From an uncultured Aureimonas sp. (GTDB taxonomy: Bacteria; Pseudomonadota; Alphaproteobacteria; Rhizobiales; Rhizobiaceae), in NCBI RefSeq assembly GCF_913775355.1, contig NZ_CAJYIU010000296.1:1-38481 (forward strand): DNA of 38,481 nucleotides, given 5' to 3'. The notes beneath the pieces are model-generated. The model did no database searches. It worked only from the letters and a program-made list of their open reading frames with translations, and was not told where the DNA came from. A program made the position numbers and the translations under genes. This document shows positions 24,529-32,593 of this stretch, one piece after another (the first letter of the stretch is position 1; each line of letters opens with the position of its first letter).

Positions 24529-25413
24529 ATGAAGCGGCTGGGGATCCATTCGTTCGTCTGGACGGGCGGCGGAACGCAGGACGAACTGGAGCGCGCGCTC
24601 GACCGCTCAGCCGAATGCGGCTATCGCCTCATCGAGTTCGCCTACCTGCGCCCCGAGAAGTTCGACCTCGACCGGCTGGGAGAAAAGGCGCGCTCGCTCG
24701 ACATCGAGATCGCCGTCACCATGGGCCTGCCGCTCGCGGCCGACGTGTCGAGCACCGACGCGGGCGTGGTGAAGGCGGGCGAGGCGCTGCTCGCCGACGC
24801 CGTCAAGGCGGTGCGCGACGTGGGCGGCAAGACGCTCGGCGGCATCCTCTACTCCGCCCACACGAAATACGGCGCGATGCCGACCGAGCGCGGCCGCCAG
24901 AACGCGATCGCGGCCATCGCCAAGACCGCCGACATCGCCAAGGACGCCGGCGTCGACCTCGTGCTCGAGGTCGTCAACCGCTTCGAGAGCAACGTCCTCA
25001 ACACCACCGCGCAAGGGCTCGACTTCATCGAGAAGACCGGCTCCGATCATGTGCGGCTCCACCTCGACACGTTCCATATGAACATCGAGGAGGCGAACCC
25101 GGCCGCCGCCCTGCGGCTGGCCGGCGACAAGCTCGGCTACTTCCATATCGGCGAGAGCAACCGCGGCTATCTCGGCGACGGCGTGATCGACTTCGAGCTG
25201 ATCTTCGACGCGCTCCTCGATATCGACTACGCCAGAAACATCACGTTCGAGTCCTTCTCCTCCGCCGTGGTGGACGAGGCGCTCTCGCTCGCCTGCGCGA
25301 TCTGGCGCGACACCTGGACCGACAACATGCCGCTCGCCCGCCATGCCAAGACCTTCATCGAGCTGAAGCAGGACGAAGCCAAGCGCCGCCGCGCCACCAA
25401 CGCGCGGCCGTAA
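24529..25413 (+). CDS. D-tagatose / L-ribulose 3-epimerase-family sugar isomerase
   Basis: This 294-residue xylose-isomerase-like TIM barrel has metal ligands E147, D180, H206 and E241, each exactly 5 less than in Pseudomonas cichorii D-tagatose 3-epimerase (E152, D185, H211, E246). R212 matches its R217. The motifs are LEVVNRFES, LHLDTFHMN and FHIGESNRGYLGDG. It should interconvert ketoses at C3 (for example tagatose/sorbose, fructose/psicose or ribulose/xylulose), using a divalent metal in the cytosol. It is the first gene of the rightward operon, 115 residues of which resemble generic sugar isomerases. The natural substrate is unknown. The ATG follows AAGGGAGCGCGCG. Confidence 0.88.
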   Translation: MKRLGIHSFVWTGGGTQDELERALDRSAECGYRLIEFAYLRPEKFDLDRLGEKARSLDIEIAVTMGLPLAADVSSTDAGVVKAGEALLADAVKAVRDVGGKTLGGILYSAHTKYGAMPTERGRQNAIAAIAKTADIAKDAGVDLVLEVVNRFESNVLNTTAQGLDFIEKTGSDHVRLHLDTFHMNIEEANPAAALRLAGDKLGYFHIGESNRGYLGDGVIDFELIFDALLDIDYARNITFESFSSAVVDEALSLACAIWRDTWTDNMPLARHAKTFIELKQDEAKRRRATNARP

Positions 25414-25429
25414 GCCGACGGGAGCGCCC

Positions 25430-26629
25430 GTGTCGCACGCCGCCTCCCTCGATCCCGCACTCCGCCGCGTCCGGCAGGGCAGCGAGATGGCGGCGCTGCG
25501 CGCGCTCCACCGCTTCGGGCGGCTGAGCCGCGCGGATCTGGCGCGCGTCCTCGGGCTCAACCGCTCCTCGTCCGGCCACATCGTCGCCGCGCTCACCGCC
25601 GAGGGGCTGGTGCGAGAGGTGGCCGACGCGCCGGACGGGACGGAGCGCGCGGCCAAGGGCCGGGCGGGGCGGCCGGGCATCCTCCTCGAACTCCAGCCGG
25701 ACGCCGTGTTCTTTGCCGGCGTCGAGATCGGCGTCGAGCATATCAGCTTCGTCGCGATCGACCTGTCGGGCACGATCGTCGCGCAGCGCATCGCCGCCTT
25801 CGACGCGCCGGCGGCGGGGCTCGACGACGCCTTCGAGACCGCCGCGCGGCTGGCCGCCGACGCGCTGCCGTCGGACGGCTGGGCGCGCTGCGAGGGGTTC
25901 GGTATCGCCGTCCCCGCGCAGATGGAGCGCGGCGGGCGCGTGCGGGTCGCCCCGCTCCTCGGCTGGCGCGATGTCCATCCCGCGGCGCTGATGCGCGCTC
26001 ACCTGCCGGACAGCGTGCCGGTCGCCGCCGAGAACGATGCCAACGCCTTCGCGATCGGCGACGCCTACGGGCGGGATGCCGCGCGGCTCGGCGTCACGCT
26101 GGCGCTTGTGCTGGAGACCGGCGTCGGCGGCGGCATCCTCGTCGACGGCGCGCTGTTCCGGGGCGGCCACGGGCTCGCCGGCGAAATCGGCCACCTTCTC
26201 GTTCCGGCCGGCGACGGGACCTTGCGGCGGCTGGAGGAACTCGTCGGGCTCGACGGGGTCCTCTCCGCCTGGCGTGCCAGCGTGCCCGACGGCGCGGCGA
26301 CGCTGGAGGCGTTCCTCGGCGAGGTGAAGGACCGCGCGCCGGGCGCCGTCGCGATCGCGGAAGGCTGGGCGCGCTCGCTCGCCTTTGGCCTATCGCAGGG
26401 CTGCCGGCTCGTCGACCCCGACCAGATCGTGCTCGGCGGTTCCCTGGCCGCGCTCTATCCGCTCGTCGGCGCGCGCGTCGCCGCGCACTGGGCACGCATC
26501 CAGGACCCCGGCTTTCCCATGCCCGGCATCGTCGTCAACGCCGACCCGACCTTCGGGGCGGCCTTCGGCGCCGCCTGCATCCTTCACCAGCGGTTCCTGG
26601 CGGCCGACGCCGAACCCGCCCATGTCTGA
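25430..26629 (+). CDS. ROK-family transcriptional repressor
   Basis: This 399-residue protein starts at GTG 25430 (GGGAG 6 bases before). Residues about 20-65 form a winged HTH (FGRLSRADLARVLGLNRSSS), and the rest is a ROK sugar-kinase-like domain. The latter has the EIG-VEHISFVAIDLSG phosphate-type loop, AENDANAF and GVGGGILVDGALFRGGHGLAGEIGH. The usual zinc site CxCGxxGCxE after GHxx is absent; the region reads LLVPAGDGTLRRLEELVG. It therefore may not bind zinc. It presumably represses the polyol locus and is released by a sugar or sugar phosphate. It lies 16 bases after the epimerase gene. Confidence 0.9.
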   Translation: MSHAASLDPALRRVRQGSEMAALRALHRFGRLSRADLARVLGLNRSSSGHIVAALTAEGLVREVADAPDGTERAAKGRAGRPGILLELQPDAVFFAGVEIGVEHISFVAIDLSGTIVAQRIAAFDAPAAGLDDAFETAARLAADALPSDGWARCEGFGIAVPAQMERGGRVRVAPLLGWRDVHPAALMRAHLPDSVPVAAENDANAFAIGDAYGRDAARLGVTLALVLETGVGGGILVDGALFRGGHGLAGEIGHLLVPAGDGTLRRLEELVGLDGVLSAWRASVPDGAATLEAFLGEVKDRAPGAVAIAEGWARSLAFGLSQGCRLVDPDQIVLGGSLAALYPLVGARVAAHWARIQDPGFPMPGIVVNADPTFGAAFGAACILHQRFLAADAEPAHV

Positions 26630-26645
26630 CGGGAGACCACACACC

Positions 26646-27407
26646 ATGCTCGATCGGTTTCGACTGGACGGAAAGGTCGCCCTCGTCACCGGCGGCAACC
26701 GGGGCATCGGGCTCGCCATCGCGAAAGCGCTTGGGCATGCCGGCGCACGCTGCCTCGTCACCGCCCGGCGCGACAACCCGGACGGCGAGGCGGAGCTTCG
26801 CGTCTCAGGCACCGAGTTCGATGTGGCGCGGGGCGACGTGCGCGACCCGGACATGCCGGCGCGCGCGGTCGCCCAATGCATCGAGCGCTTCAGGCGCATC
26901 GACATCCTCGTCAACAATGCCGGCGTCGCCTCGCACGGCCACACCGAAACCTTCGACGACGAGCGGCTGGAGCTGATCCTTTCGACCAACGTCGCCTCCG
27001 TCTTCCGCTTCTGCCGGGAGGCGCTGCCGCACCTGAAGGCGGCGGGCGAGGGCGTGATCCTCAACGTCGGATCGGTGTCCGGCTTCATCTCCAACATTCC
27101 GCAGAACCAGGCGGCTTACAACGCGTCCAAGGCCGCGGTGCACATGCTGACGAAATCGCTCGCCAGCGAGTTCGCGCCGGACGGCGTGCGCGTCAACGCC
27201 GTGGCGCCCGGCTATATCGATACGGACATGACGCGCGGCGGCTTCGACAACCCGGACTGGGACCCGGTCTGGCGGCGGATGACGCCGATGGGTCGTTACG
27301 GCCAGCCAGAGGAGGTCGCGGCCTGCGCGCTGTTCCTCTGCTCGCCCGCCGCAAGCTACGTGACCGGCGCCGTCCTGCCGGTCGACGGCGGATATCTCAC
27401 CCGCTGA
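26646..27407 (+). CDS. SDR-family dehydrogenase
   Basis: This 253-residue classical SDR has TGGNRGIG (15-22), R41/R42 after beta-2 (hinting at NADP), NNAG (90-93), S143, and Y158-x3-K162 (YNASK). It resembles the SDR at 15807 in the active-site loop (SGFISN) and C-terminal RVNAVAPGYIDTDMT. Such proteins in rhizobial sugar operons oxidise polyols or reduce ketoses, or convert 3-keto sugars. The ATG at 26646 follows GGGAGACCACACACC. It ends in a hairpin that contains its stop codon. Confidence 0.88.
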   Translation: MLDRFRLDGKVALVTGGNRGIGLAIAKALGHAGARCLVTARRDNPDGEAELRVSGTEFDVARGDVRDPDMPARAVAQCIERFRRIDILVNNAGVASHGHTETFDDERLELILSTNVASVFRFCREALPHLKAAGEGVILNVGSVSGFISNIPQNQAAYNASKAAVHMLTKSLASEFAPDGVRVNAVAPGYIDTDMTRGGFDNPDWDPVWRRMTPMGRYGQPEEVAACALFLCSPAASYVTGAVLPVDGGYLTR

Positions 27408-27416
27408 CCAGCGGGT
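27399..27416 (+). terminator. Hairpin overlapping the SDR stop codon
   Basis: ACCCGCT and AGCGGGT form a 7-bp stem around GACC, with the TGA of the SDR gene inside. No T-run follows and the next SDR gene starts 56 bases later, so this is more likely an mRNA processing or attenuation element than an end of the operon. Confidence 0.4.
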
Positions 27417-27472
27417 CACGCGTTGACCGACGCGTCAGGCGCTGACGAATTTTCAAGGGAGGAACCATCGAC

Positions 27473-28201
27473 ATGGCAGAGAAACTCGCGGGCAAGGTCG
27501 CGGCCGTCACGGGCGGCGCCTCGGGCATCGGCCTCGAATGCGCCCGCATTATGCTGGCGAACGGGGCGCGCGTCTTCATCGTCGACAACAACGACGAGCG
27601 CCTCGACAAGGCGGTCGCCGATCTCGGCGCGGGCGCGAGCGCGCTGAAGGTGGACATCACCGATGCCGCGAGCACCGACACGATGCTGCCGCGCATCCTG
27701 GAGGAGGCCGGCCAGCTCGACATCTTCCACGCCAATGCCGGCTCCTACATCGGCGGCGACCTCGTGGACGGCAACGCCGACGCCTTCGACCGGATGCTGA
27801 ACCTCAACGTCAACGCCGTGTTCCGCGGCGTCCATGCCGTGCTGCCGCACATGATCGGCCGCGGCACCGGCGACGTGATCGTCACGAGTTCGGTCGCCGG
27901 CCATCAGGCGATCCCCTGGGAGCCGGTCTATACCGCCTCCAAGCACGCGGTGCAGGCCTTCACCCATGCCGTGCGCCGGCAGGTGGCCAAGCACGGCGTG
28001 CGCGTCGGCGCGATCGCGCCGGGACCGGTGGTGACGCCGCTCGTCCAGGACTGGCCGGCCGAGAACCTGAAGCGGGCGATCGAGAACGGCGCGCTGTTCC
28101 AGCCGGTCGAGGTCGCCGAGGCCGTCCTCTTCATGCTGACGCGCCCGCGCAACACGGTGGTGCGCGACCTTGTGCTCCTGCCGCAGAACTTCGACATCTG
28201 A
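27473..28201 (+). CDS. SDR-family ribitol 2-dehydrogenase-like
   Basis: This is a 242-residue SDR with TGGASGIG (13-20), D38 after beta-2 (NAD preference), HANAG (86-90), S139/S140 and Y153-x3-K157 (YTASK). The C-terminal tail VRDLVLLPQNFDI resembles bacterial ribitol 2-dehydrogenase and related polyol enzymes. It would oxidise ribitol or a similar polyol to a ketose. The ATG at 27473 is preceded by GGGAGGAAC. It is the last gene of the rightward operon: a terminator hairpin follows 30 bases after its stop. Confidence 0.87.
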   Translation: MAEKLAGKVAAVTGGASGIGLECARIMLANGARVFIVDNNDERLDKAVADLGAGASALKVDITDAASTDTMLPRILEEAGQLDIFHANAGSYIGGDLVDGNADAFDRMLNLNVNAVFRGVHAVLPHMIGRGTGDVIVTSSVAGHQAIPWEPVYTASKHAVQAFTHAVRRQVAKHGVRVGAIAPGPVVTPLVQDWPAENLKRAIENGALFQPVEVAEAVLFMLTRPRNTVVRDLVLLPQNFDI

Positions 28202-28216
28202 CACGGCCCTCCGCCG

Positions 28217-28245
28217 CTTGAAACCTCAGCCCCGAGCCGCCATGT
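28217..28245 (+). promoter_or_regulatory. Sigma-32 (RpoH)-type promoter of htpG
   Basis: CTTGAAA (28217-28223), 15 bases, then GCCATGT (28239-28245) matches the heat-shock consensus CTTGAAA-N13..15-CCCATNT closely. Transcription should start near 28252, with the htpG ATG at 28280. The -10 lies in the loop side of the upstream operon's terminator hairpin. Confidence 0.65.
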
Positions 28246-28258
28246 CGCGGCTCGGTTT
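28232..28258 (+). terminator. Intrinsic terminator of the rightward polyol operon
   Basis: CCGAGCCGC and GCGGCTCGG form a perfect 9-bp GC-rich stem with a 6-base loop (CATGTC), followed by TTT. It sits 30 bases after the last SDR stop. The T-run is short, so read-through is possible. Confidence 0.65.
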
Positions 28259-28279
28259 GCGGCCAGAGAGGGACACGGC

Positions 28280-30172
28280 ATGACGGCGGATACGGGTATG
28301 GGCGAGACGACGAAGAGCTTCGAGGCGGACGTCGCCCGGCTCCTGCACCTGATGGTGCACTCGGTCTATTCCGACAAGGACGTGTTCCTGCGCGAACTCG
28401 TCTCCAACGCCGCCGACGCCTGCGAGAAGCTGCGCTTCGAGGCGATCGCGGCGCCCGAACTCCTCGGCGCGGGCGGCGAGCCGCTGATCACCCTGACGAT
28501 CGATCCGTCCGCGCGAACGCTGACCGTCGAGGACAACGGCATCGGCATGAGCGAGACCGAGATGACCGAGGCGCTCGGCACCATCGCGCGTTCGGGCACG
28601 CGCGCCTTCATGGACCGGATGGCGGAGGAGGCGAAGGGCGGCGAGAGCCGGCTCATCGGGCAGTTCGGCGTCGGCTTCTATTCCGCCTTTATGGTGGCCG
28701 ACCGGGTGGACGTCGTCTCGCGCCGCGCAAGCGGCGATACGGCCGCACGCTGGACATCGGACGGCCTCGGCACCTTCACGGTCGGCGCCGCCCATCCGGC
28801 CGAGGCGCCGCCGCGCGGCACCCGCGTCACGCTCCACGTCAAGGAGGACGCCGGGACCTATCTTGAGCCCCACGCCATCGAACAGACCGTGCGCGCCCAG
28901 TCCGGCCACGTGCCGGTGCCGATCGCGCTGAAGACCGCGCCGGATGCCGAGCCGCGGCGCATCGCGGACGGCGCGGCGCTGTGGACGAAGCCGAAGTCCG
29001 AGATTTCGGCCGACGACTACGCCGACGCCTATCGCACGCTCGCCGGCCAGTTCGACGAGCCGGCGTTGACGCTGCACTATCGCGCCGAGGGCCTGCACGA
29101 ATACACGGTGCTTGCCTTCGTGCCGGGATCGAAGCCCTTCGATCTCTTCGATCCCGAGCGCGCCGGCCGCATGAAGCTCTACGTGCGGCGCGTCTTCATC
29201 ACCGACGAGACCGAGATCCTGCCGCGCTGGCTGCGCTTCGTGCGCGGCCTCGTGGATTCGGCCGACCTGCCGCTCAACGTCTCGCGCGAGATGATCCAGG
29301 AAAGCCGGGTGCTCGCTGCGATCCGCAAGGGCGTGACGAGCCGCGTCCTGTCGGAGATGGGCAAGCTCGCGGAGAGCGACCCGGACCGCTACGCCGGCGT
29401 CTGGGAGAACTTCGGCGCCGTCCTGAAGGAAGGACTCTACGAGGACGAGGACCGGCGCGCCGCCCTTCTCGGCCTCGCCCGCTTCCACACCACGACGGGC
29501 GGGACGGCCTGGCGCAGCCTCAAGGATTACGTCGCCGACATGAAGGAGGGTCAGGCGGCGATCTACTACGCCGTCGGCGCGGATGCCGAGCGGCTGAAGG
29601 CCTCGCCGCAGCTCGAGGGCTTTGCCGCGCGCGGCATCGAGGTTCTTCTCCTGACGGATCAGGTCGACGGCTTCTGGACCTCAATGGTCCCCGAGTTCGA
29701 GGGCAAGCCCCTGCGCTCGGTGACGCAGGGGCTTGCCGATCTCGGCGCCGTGCCGCTCCGGGAGGGCGCCGAGCCCGCCTCCACCGAGGCCGCGCCGGAG
29801 GTCGAGGGCTTCATCGCCTATCTCAAGGAGACGCTCGGCGAGGACGTCTCGGACGTGCGCGCCAGCGAGCGCCTGACCGACAGCGCCGTCTGCCTCGTGG
29901 CGAATGATCGCGGCATGGACCGGCAGCTGGAGCGTCTCCTGGCGAGCGCCGGCCGGCTCGGCGGCGCGGCCGCAAAGCCCATCCTCGAGGTCAATCCGCG
30001 CCATGATCTCGTCGCGCGGCTTTCGCGGCTGGGTGCGGGCGACGCCGCGCTGCGCGAGGACGCCGCGCGCCTCCTTCTCGACGAGGCGCGCGTCGCCGAC
30101 GGCGAGGCGCCGTCCGACCCGCGCGCCTTCGCCGCGCGCCTTGGCCGCGTCTTGGCGCGCGCGCTGGGCTGA
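28280..30172 (+). CDS. htpG: Chaperone HtpG (Hsp90)
   Basis: This is a 630-residue cytosolic Hsp90. The GHKL ATPase domain has LRELVSNAADACEKL (N43, D46), DNGIGM (85-90), GTIARSGT and QFGVGFYSAF. The middle domain has SADLPLNVSREM, whose arginine reaches the ATP gamma-phosphate. The C-terminal dimerisation domain starts near 510. The length matches E. coli HtpG (624). The ATG follows GAGAGGGACACGGC. The promoter is of the heat-shock type. Expected role: refolding and late maturation of client proteins. Confidence 0.96.
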   Translation: MTADTGMGETTKSFEADVARLLHLMVHSVYSDKDVFLRELVSNAADACEKLRFEAIAAPELLGAGGEPLITLTIDPSARTLTVEDNGIGMSETEMTEALGTIARSGTRAFMDRMAEEAKGGESRLIGQFGVGFYSAFMVADRVDVVSRRASGDTAARWTSDGLGTFTVGAAHPAEAPPRGTRVTLHVKEDAGTYLEPHAIEQTVRAQSGHVPVPIALKTAPDAEPRRIADGAALWTKPKSEISADDYADAYRTLAGQFDEPALTLHYRAEGLHEYTVLAFVPGSKPFDLFDPERAGRMKLYVRRVFITDETEILPRWLRFVRGLVDSADLPLNVSREMIQESRVLAAIRKGVTSRVLSEMGKLAESDPDRYAGVWENFGAVLKEGLYEDEDRRAALLGLARFHTTTGGTAWRSLKDYVADMKEGQAAIYYAVGADAERLKASPQLEGFAARGIEVLLLTDQVDGFWTSMVPEFEGKPLRSVTQGLADLGAVPLREGAEPASTEAAPEVEGFIAYLKETLGEDVSDVRASERLTDSAVCLVANDRGMDRQLERLLASAGRLGGAAAKPILEVNPRHDLVARLSRLGAGDAALREDAARLLLDEARVADGEAPSDPRAFAARLGRVLARALG

Positions 30173-30184
30173 GGCTCGGCCCGG

Positions 30185-30220
30185 CGCCTGACGCACCGGC
30201 GCTGAACGCTGCGTCAGGCG
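30185..30220 (+). terminator. Hairpin after htpG
   Basis: CGCCTGACGCA and TGCGTCAGGCG form an 11-bp perfect stem with a 14-base loop, 12 bases after the htpG stop. No T-run follows, so it may be a Rho-linked or stabilising structure. Confidence 0.5.
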
Positions 30221-30298
30221 GCCGCCTGCTGGCTTGCGCGGGGTCGAGCCCGTAAGGAGGGCGGATCTCGCCTCCGTCCTTCCGAAAGGCTGCCCCTC

Positions 30299-30676
30299 GT
30301 GCTTCTCGGCCTCTTCGTGCTTCTCGCCTGTCAGCTGGCCGGCGAGACCGTCGTCCGCCTGATCGGCCTTCCGGTGCCGGGCCCGGTGCTCGGCATCGTC
30401 TTCCTGCTCGGCATCCTCGCCCTCACCGAGCGCCGCCGCGCGGGAGGCGTGGCTTCGGCGGACGCGCCGGTCGGCCGCGTCGCCGACGGGCTCCTGTCCC
30501 ATCTCGGCCTCCTGTTCGTGCCGGCGGGCGTCGGCATCGCGCGCTCGCCCGATCTCCTCCTCGCCAACGGGCCCGGCGTGCTGGCGGCCCTTGTCCTCTC
30601 GACGGTCCTGACGCTCCTCGTCACCGTCGGCGTCTTCCGCCTCGTCCGCCGTCGGCGGGAAAGCGGTGCCGCATGA
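30299..30676 (+). CDS. lrgA: LrgA/CidA-family membrane protein
   Basis: This 125-residue small inner-membrane protein has about four helices and family motifs LACQLAGETVVRLIGLPVPGPVLGIVFLL and HLGLLFVPAGVGI. The start is GTG at 30299 with GAAAGG about 9 bases upstream. LrgA/CidA proteins form holin-like oligomers and, with LrgB, influence murein hydrolase activity, pyruvate or solute efflux. It overlaps lrgB by four bases (ATGA). Confidence 0.9.
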   Translation: MLLGLFVLLACQLAGETVVRLIGLPVPGPVLGIVFLLGILALTERRRAGGVASADAPVGRVADGLLSHLGLLFVPAGVGIARSPDLLLANGPGVLAALVLSTVLTLLVTVGVFRLVRRRRESGAA

Positions 30677-31398
30677 ACGGCGGGGCGTCCCTCTTCGAGC
30701 TCTGGGTCTATCTCTCCGCGAGCCCGCTCCTCTGGCTGACGCTGACGATCGGCGTCTTCCTCGCCGCGCGCGCCATCGCGCGGGCGAGCGGCGACCATCC
30801 GCTGGTCAACCCGATCCTCCTGTCGATCGCGGTCCTCGTCTCGCTCCTCGTCGCGACCGGCACGCCCTACGCCACCTATTTCTCCGGCGCCCAGTTCGTC
30901 CATTTCATGCTGGGGCCGGCGACCGTCGCGCTCGCCGTGCCGCTCTGGCGCAACCGCGCGCTGGTGCGCTCGATGCTGGGGCCGGTGCTGCTTGCCCTGC
31001 CGGCCGGCGCGCTGGCCGCCACCGGCTCGGCCGTCGGGCTCGGGCTCCTCTTCGGCGTGCCCCAGCCGCTGCTCCTCGCGCTCGCGCCTAAATCCGTCAC
31101 CGCCGGCATCGCCATGGGCATCGCCGGCGAGATCGGCGGCGACCCGGCGCTGACCGCTGTCTTCGTGATCGCCACCGGCATCATCGGCGCGATCCTCGTC
31201 ACGCCCCTGATGAACGCGCTCGGCGTCCGCGATTATGCCGCGCGCGGCTTTGCCGCAGGCCTCGCCTCGCACGGCATCGGCACCGCCCGCGCCTTCCAGG
31301 TGGACGGCGTGGCCGGCACCTTCGCCGGGCTCGCGATGGCGCTGAACGGGCTCCTGACGGCCCTCATCGTTCCGATCGTCGTCGGGCTGATCCGCTGA
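30673..31398 (+). CDS. lrgB: LrgB-family membrane protein
   Basis: This is a 241-residue integral membrane protein with roughly seven to eight hydrophobic segments. FMLGPATVALAVPLWRN and SVTAGIAMGIAGEIGG are typical LrgB/CidB motifs, and HGIGTARAFQVD is the signature near the end. It works with LrgA in the inner membrane. Its ATG overlaps the lrgA stop (ATGA), so the two are coupled. It ends 7 bases from the convergent small gene. Confidence 0.92.
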   Translation: MNGGASLFELWVYLSASPLLWLTLTIGVFLAARAIARASGDHPLVNPILLSIAVLVSLLVATGTPYATYFSGAQFVHFMLGPATVALAVPLWRNRALVRSMLGPVLLALPAGALAATGSAVGLGLLFGVPQPLLLALAPKSVTAGIAMGIAGEIGGDPALTAVFVIATGIIGAILVTPLMNALGVRDYAARGFAAGLASHGIGTARAFQVDGVAGTFAGLAMALNGLLTALIVPIVVGLIR

Positions 31399-31405
31399 GG
31401 CGCCG

Positions 31406-31660
31406 TCAGCCGCGCCGCTCCAGGCTGAACTCGACGGCGGCGTGCGGGCGCAGCGGCAGGCGCTGCGCGTAAAGGCGCGAGGGCGCGTCCTCGCGCTGCA
31501 CGATGGCGGCGTCCGCGCGCCCGACGGCGTCGCGGATCAGCGCCTCGGCCTCCGCCCAGCTGCCGGCCAGAACCGCGAACAGGCGGGTGCCGTGGCGCGG
31601 CTCTCGGTCGCGTGCCTCGGGTTCGGCCGCGCCGACGAACAGGGAAGTGGGATCGATCAT
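31406..31660 (-). CDS. Hypothetical protein, 84 residues
   Basis: From the ATG at 31660 (GGAGGCGTC directly upstream) this encodes 84 residues starting MIDPTSLFVGAAEPEARD. It contains TRLFAVLAGSWAEAEALIRD and ends AAVEFSLERRG. There are no membrane segments or signal. Alternating hydrophobic/charged residues suggest a small alpha/beta domain. I do not recognise a family. A longer frame from 31723 has no ribosome site and is not preferred. It is divergent from the Crp/Fnr gene, which may control it. Confidence 0.65.
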   Translation of the reverse strand: MIDPTSLFVGAAEPEARDREPRHGTRLFAVLAGSWAEAEALIRDAVGRADAAIVQREDAPSRLYAQRLPLRPHAAVEFSLERRG

Positions 31661-31802
31661 GACGCCTCCAGTCCCCGAGAAGGATGGGGCATCGTTGGAC
31701 GGCTGACAGACTGGGGCGCGCACCGCGGCCCGGGAACTTAAACTAGTTAATGGACGAACGATCTCCGATCCATTCGGAAGGGCCTGTTCCGGAGGGCTGG
31801 TC

Positions 31803-32573
31803 TTGGTCGTTTATCTCATCCGCAAACTGCAGAATTTTGCGCCGCTCTCCGACGAGGAACGCTCGGCGCTGCAGGAGCTCGCCGGCCGTCGGCTGCGCGT
31901 CCTCAACAGCCGCGACGACATCATCGCACAGGGGCAGAAACCCGGCTTCGTCAATCTCGTGCTCGAGGGCTTCGCCTGCCGCTACAAGATCCTGCCGGAC
32001 GGTCGGCGGCAGATCCTGTCCTTCTTCATCCCCGGCGACCTCTGCGACCTTCACAACGACGTGCTCGGCGTCATGGATCATTCGATCGGCGCCATCTCGC
32101 CGCTGCGCATCGCGCAGATCGGGTCGGACGAGATCGAGGCGCTGATGACGCGCTGCCCGCGCCTGCGCCGCGCCTTCTGGTGGAACGAGCTGGTGGGCGA
32201 GGCGACGACGCGCGAATGGCTGACCAATCTCGGCCAGAGAACGGGATCGGAGCGCGTCGCCCACCTCCTGTGCGAGACCTTCGTGCGCATGCGCTCGATC
32301 GGGCTGGTGGACGAGACCGGCGCCTGCCCCTTTCCGATCACGCAGGCCGACATGTCGGATGCGCTCGGCATCTCGATCGTCCACACCAACCGGATGCTGC
32401 AGGACCTGCGCGCCGAGGGGCTGATCGTCCTGAAGGGGCGCTCGCTGCAGGTCGACGACCTCGGCGCGCTGATGCGGCTCGCCAATTTCGAGCCGAGCTA
32501 CCTGCACCTGCGCCGCCCCAGCGCCGAGGAGGTCGGCCACGGCACCGAAGCGGATCGCGAGGCGCTCGCCTGA
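31803..32573 (+). CDS. Crp/Fnr-family transcriptional regulator
   Basis: This 256-residue regulator reads from a TTG at 31803 with GGAGG 8 bases upstream. The cyclic-nucleotide-type beta-roll covers about residues 20-125 (SRDDIIAQGQKPGFVNLVLEGFA). The C-terminal winged helix is ITQADMSDALGISIVHTNRMLQDL (about 178-201) with GLIVLKGRSL as wing. The N-terminal cysteine set of oxygen-sensing Fnr is absent, and no cAMP-specific arginine pattern is evident, so the signal is unknown. The target genes are not known; the divergent 84-residue gene is the nearest candidate. Confidence 0.86.
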   Translation: MVVYLIRKLQNFAPLSDEERSALQELAGRRLRVLNSRDDIIAQGQKPGFVNLVLEGFACRYKILPDGRRQILSFFIPGDLCDLHNDVLGVMDHSIGAISPLRIAQIGSDEIEALMTRCPRLRRAFWWNELVGEATTREWLTNLGQRTGSERVAHLLCETFVRMRSIGLVDETGACPFPITQADMSDALGISIVHTNRMLQDLRAEGLIVLKGRSLQVDDLGALMRLANFEPSYLHLRRPSAEEVGHGTEADREALA

Positions 32574-32576
32574 CCG

Positions 32577-32593
32577 GCCCGCCTCAGGCGGGC
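32577..32593. terminator. Hairpin between convergent regulator and mscS genes
   Basis: GCCCGCC-TCA-GGCGGGC is a perfect 7-bp stem with a 3-base loop that is the stop codon of the leftward channel gene. It lies 3 bases past the regulator stop. Placement suits a shared terminator for convergent genes. Confidence 0.45.

Noticed and set aside
31734-31760. EcfG general-stress promoter upstream of the Crp/Fnr gene
   Set aside because: GGAAC is present at 31734, but no CGTT-type -10 lies at the required distance.
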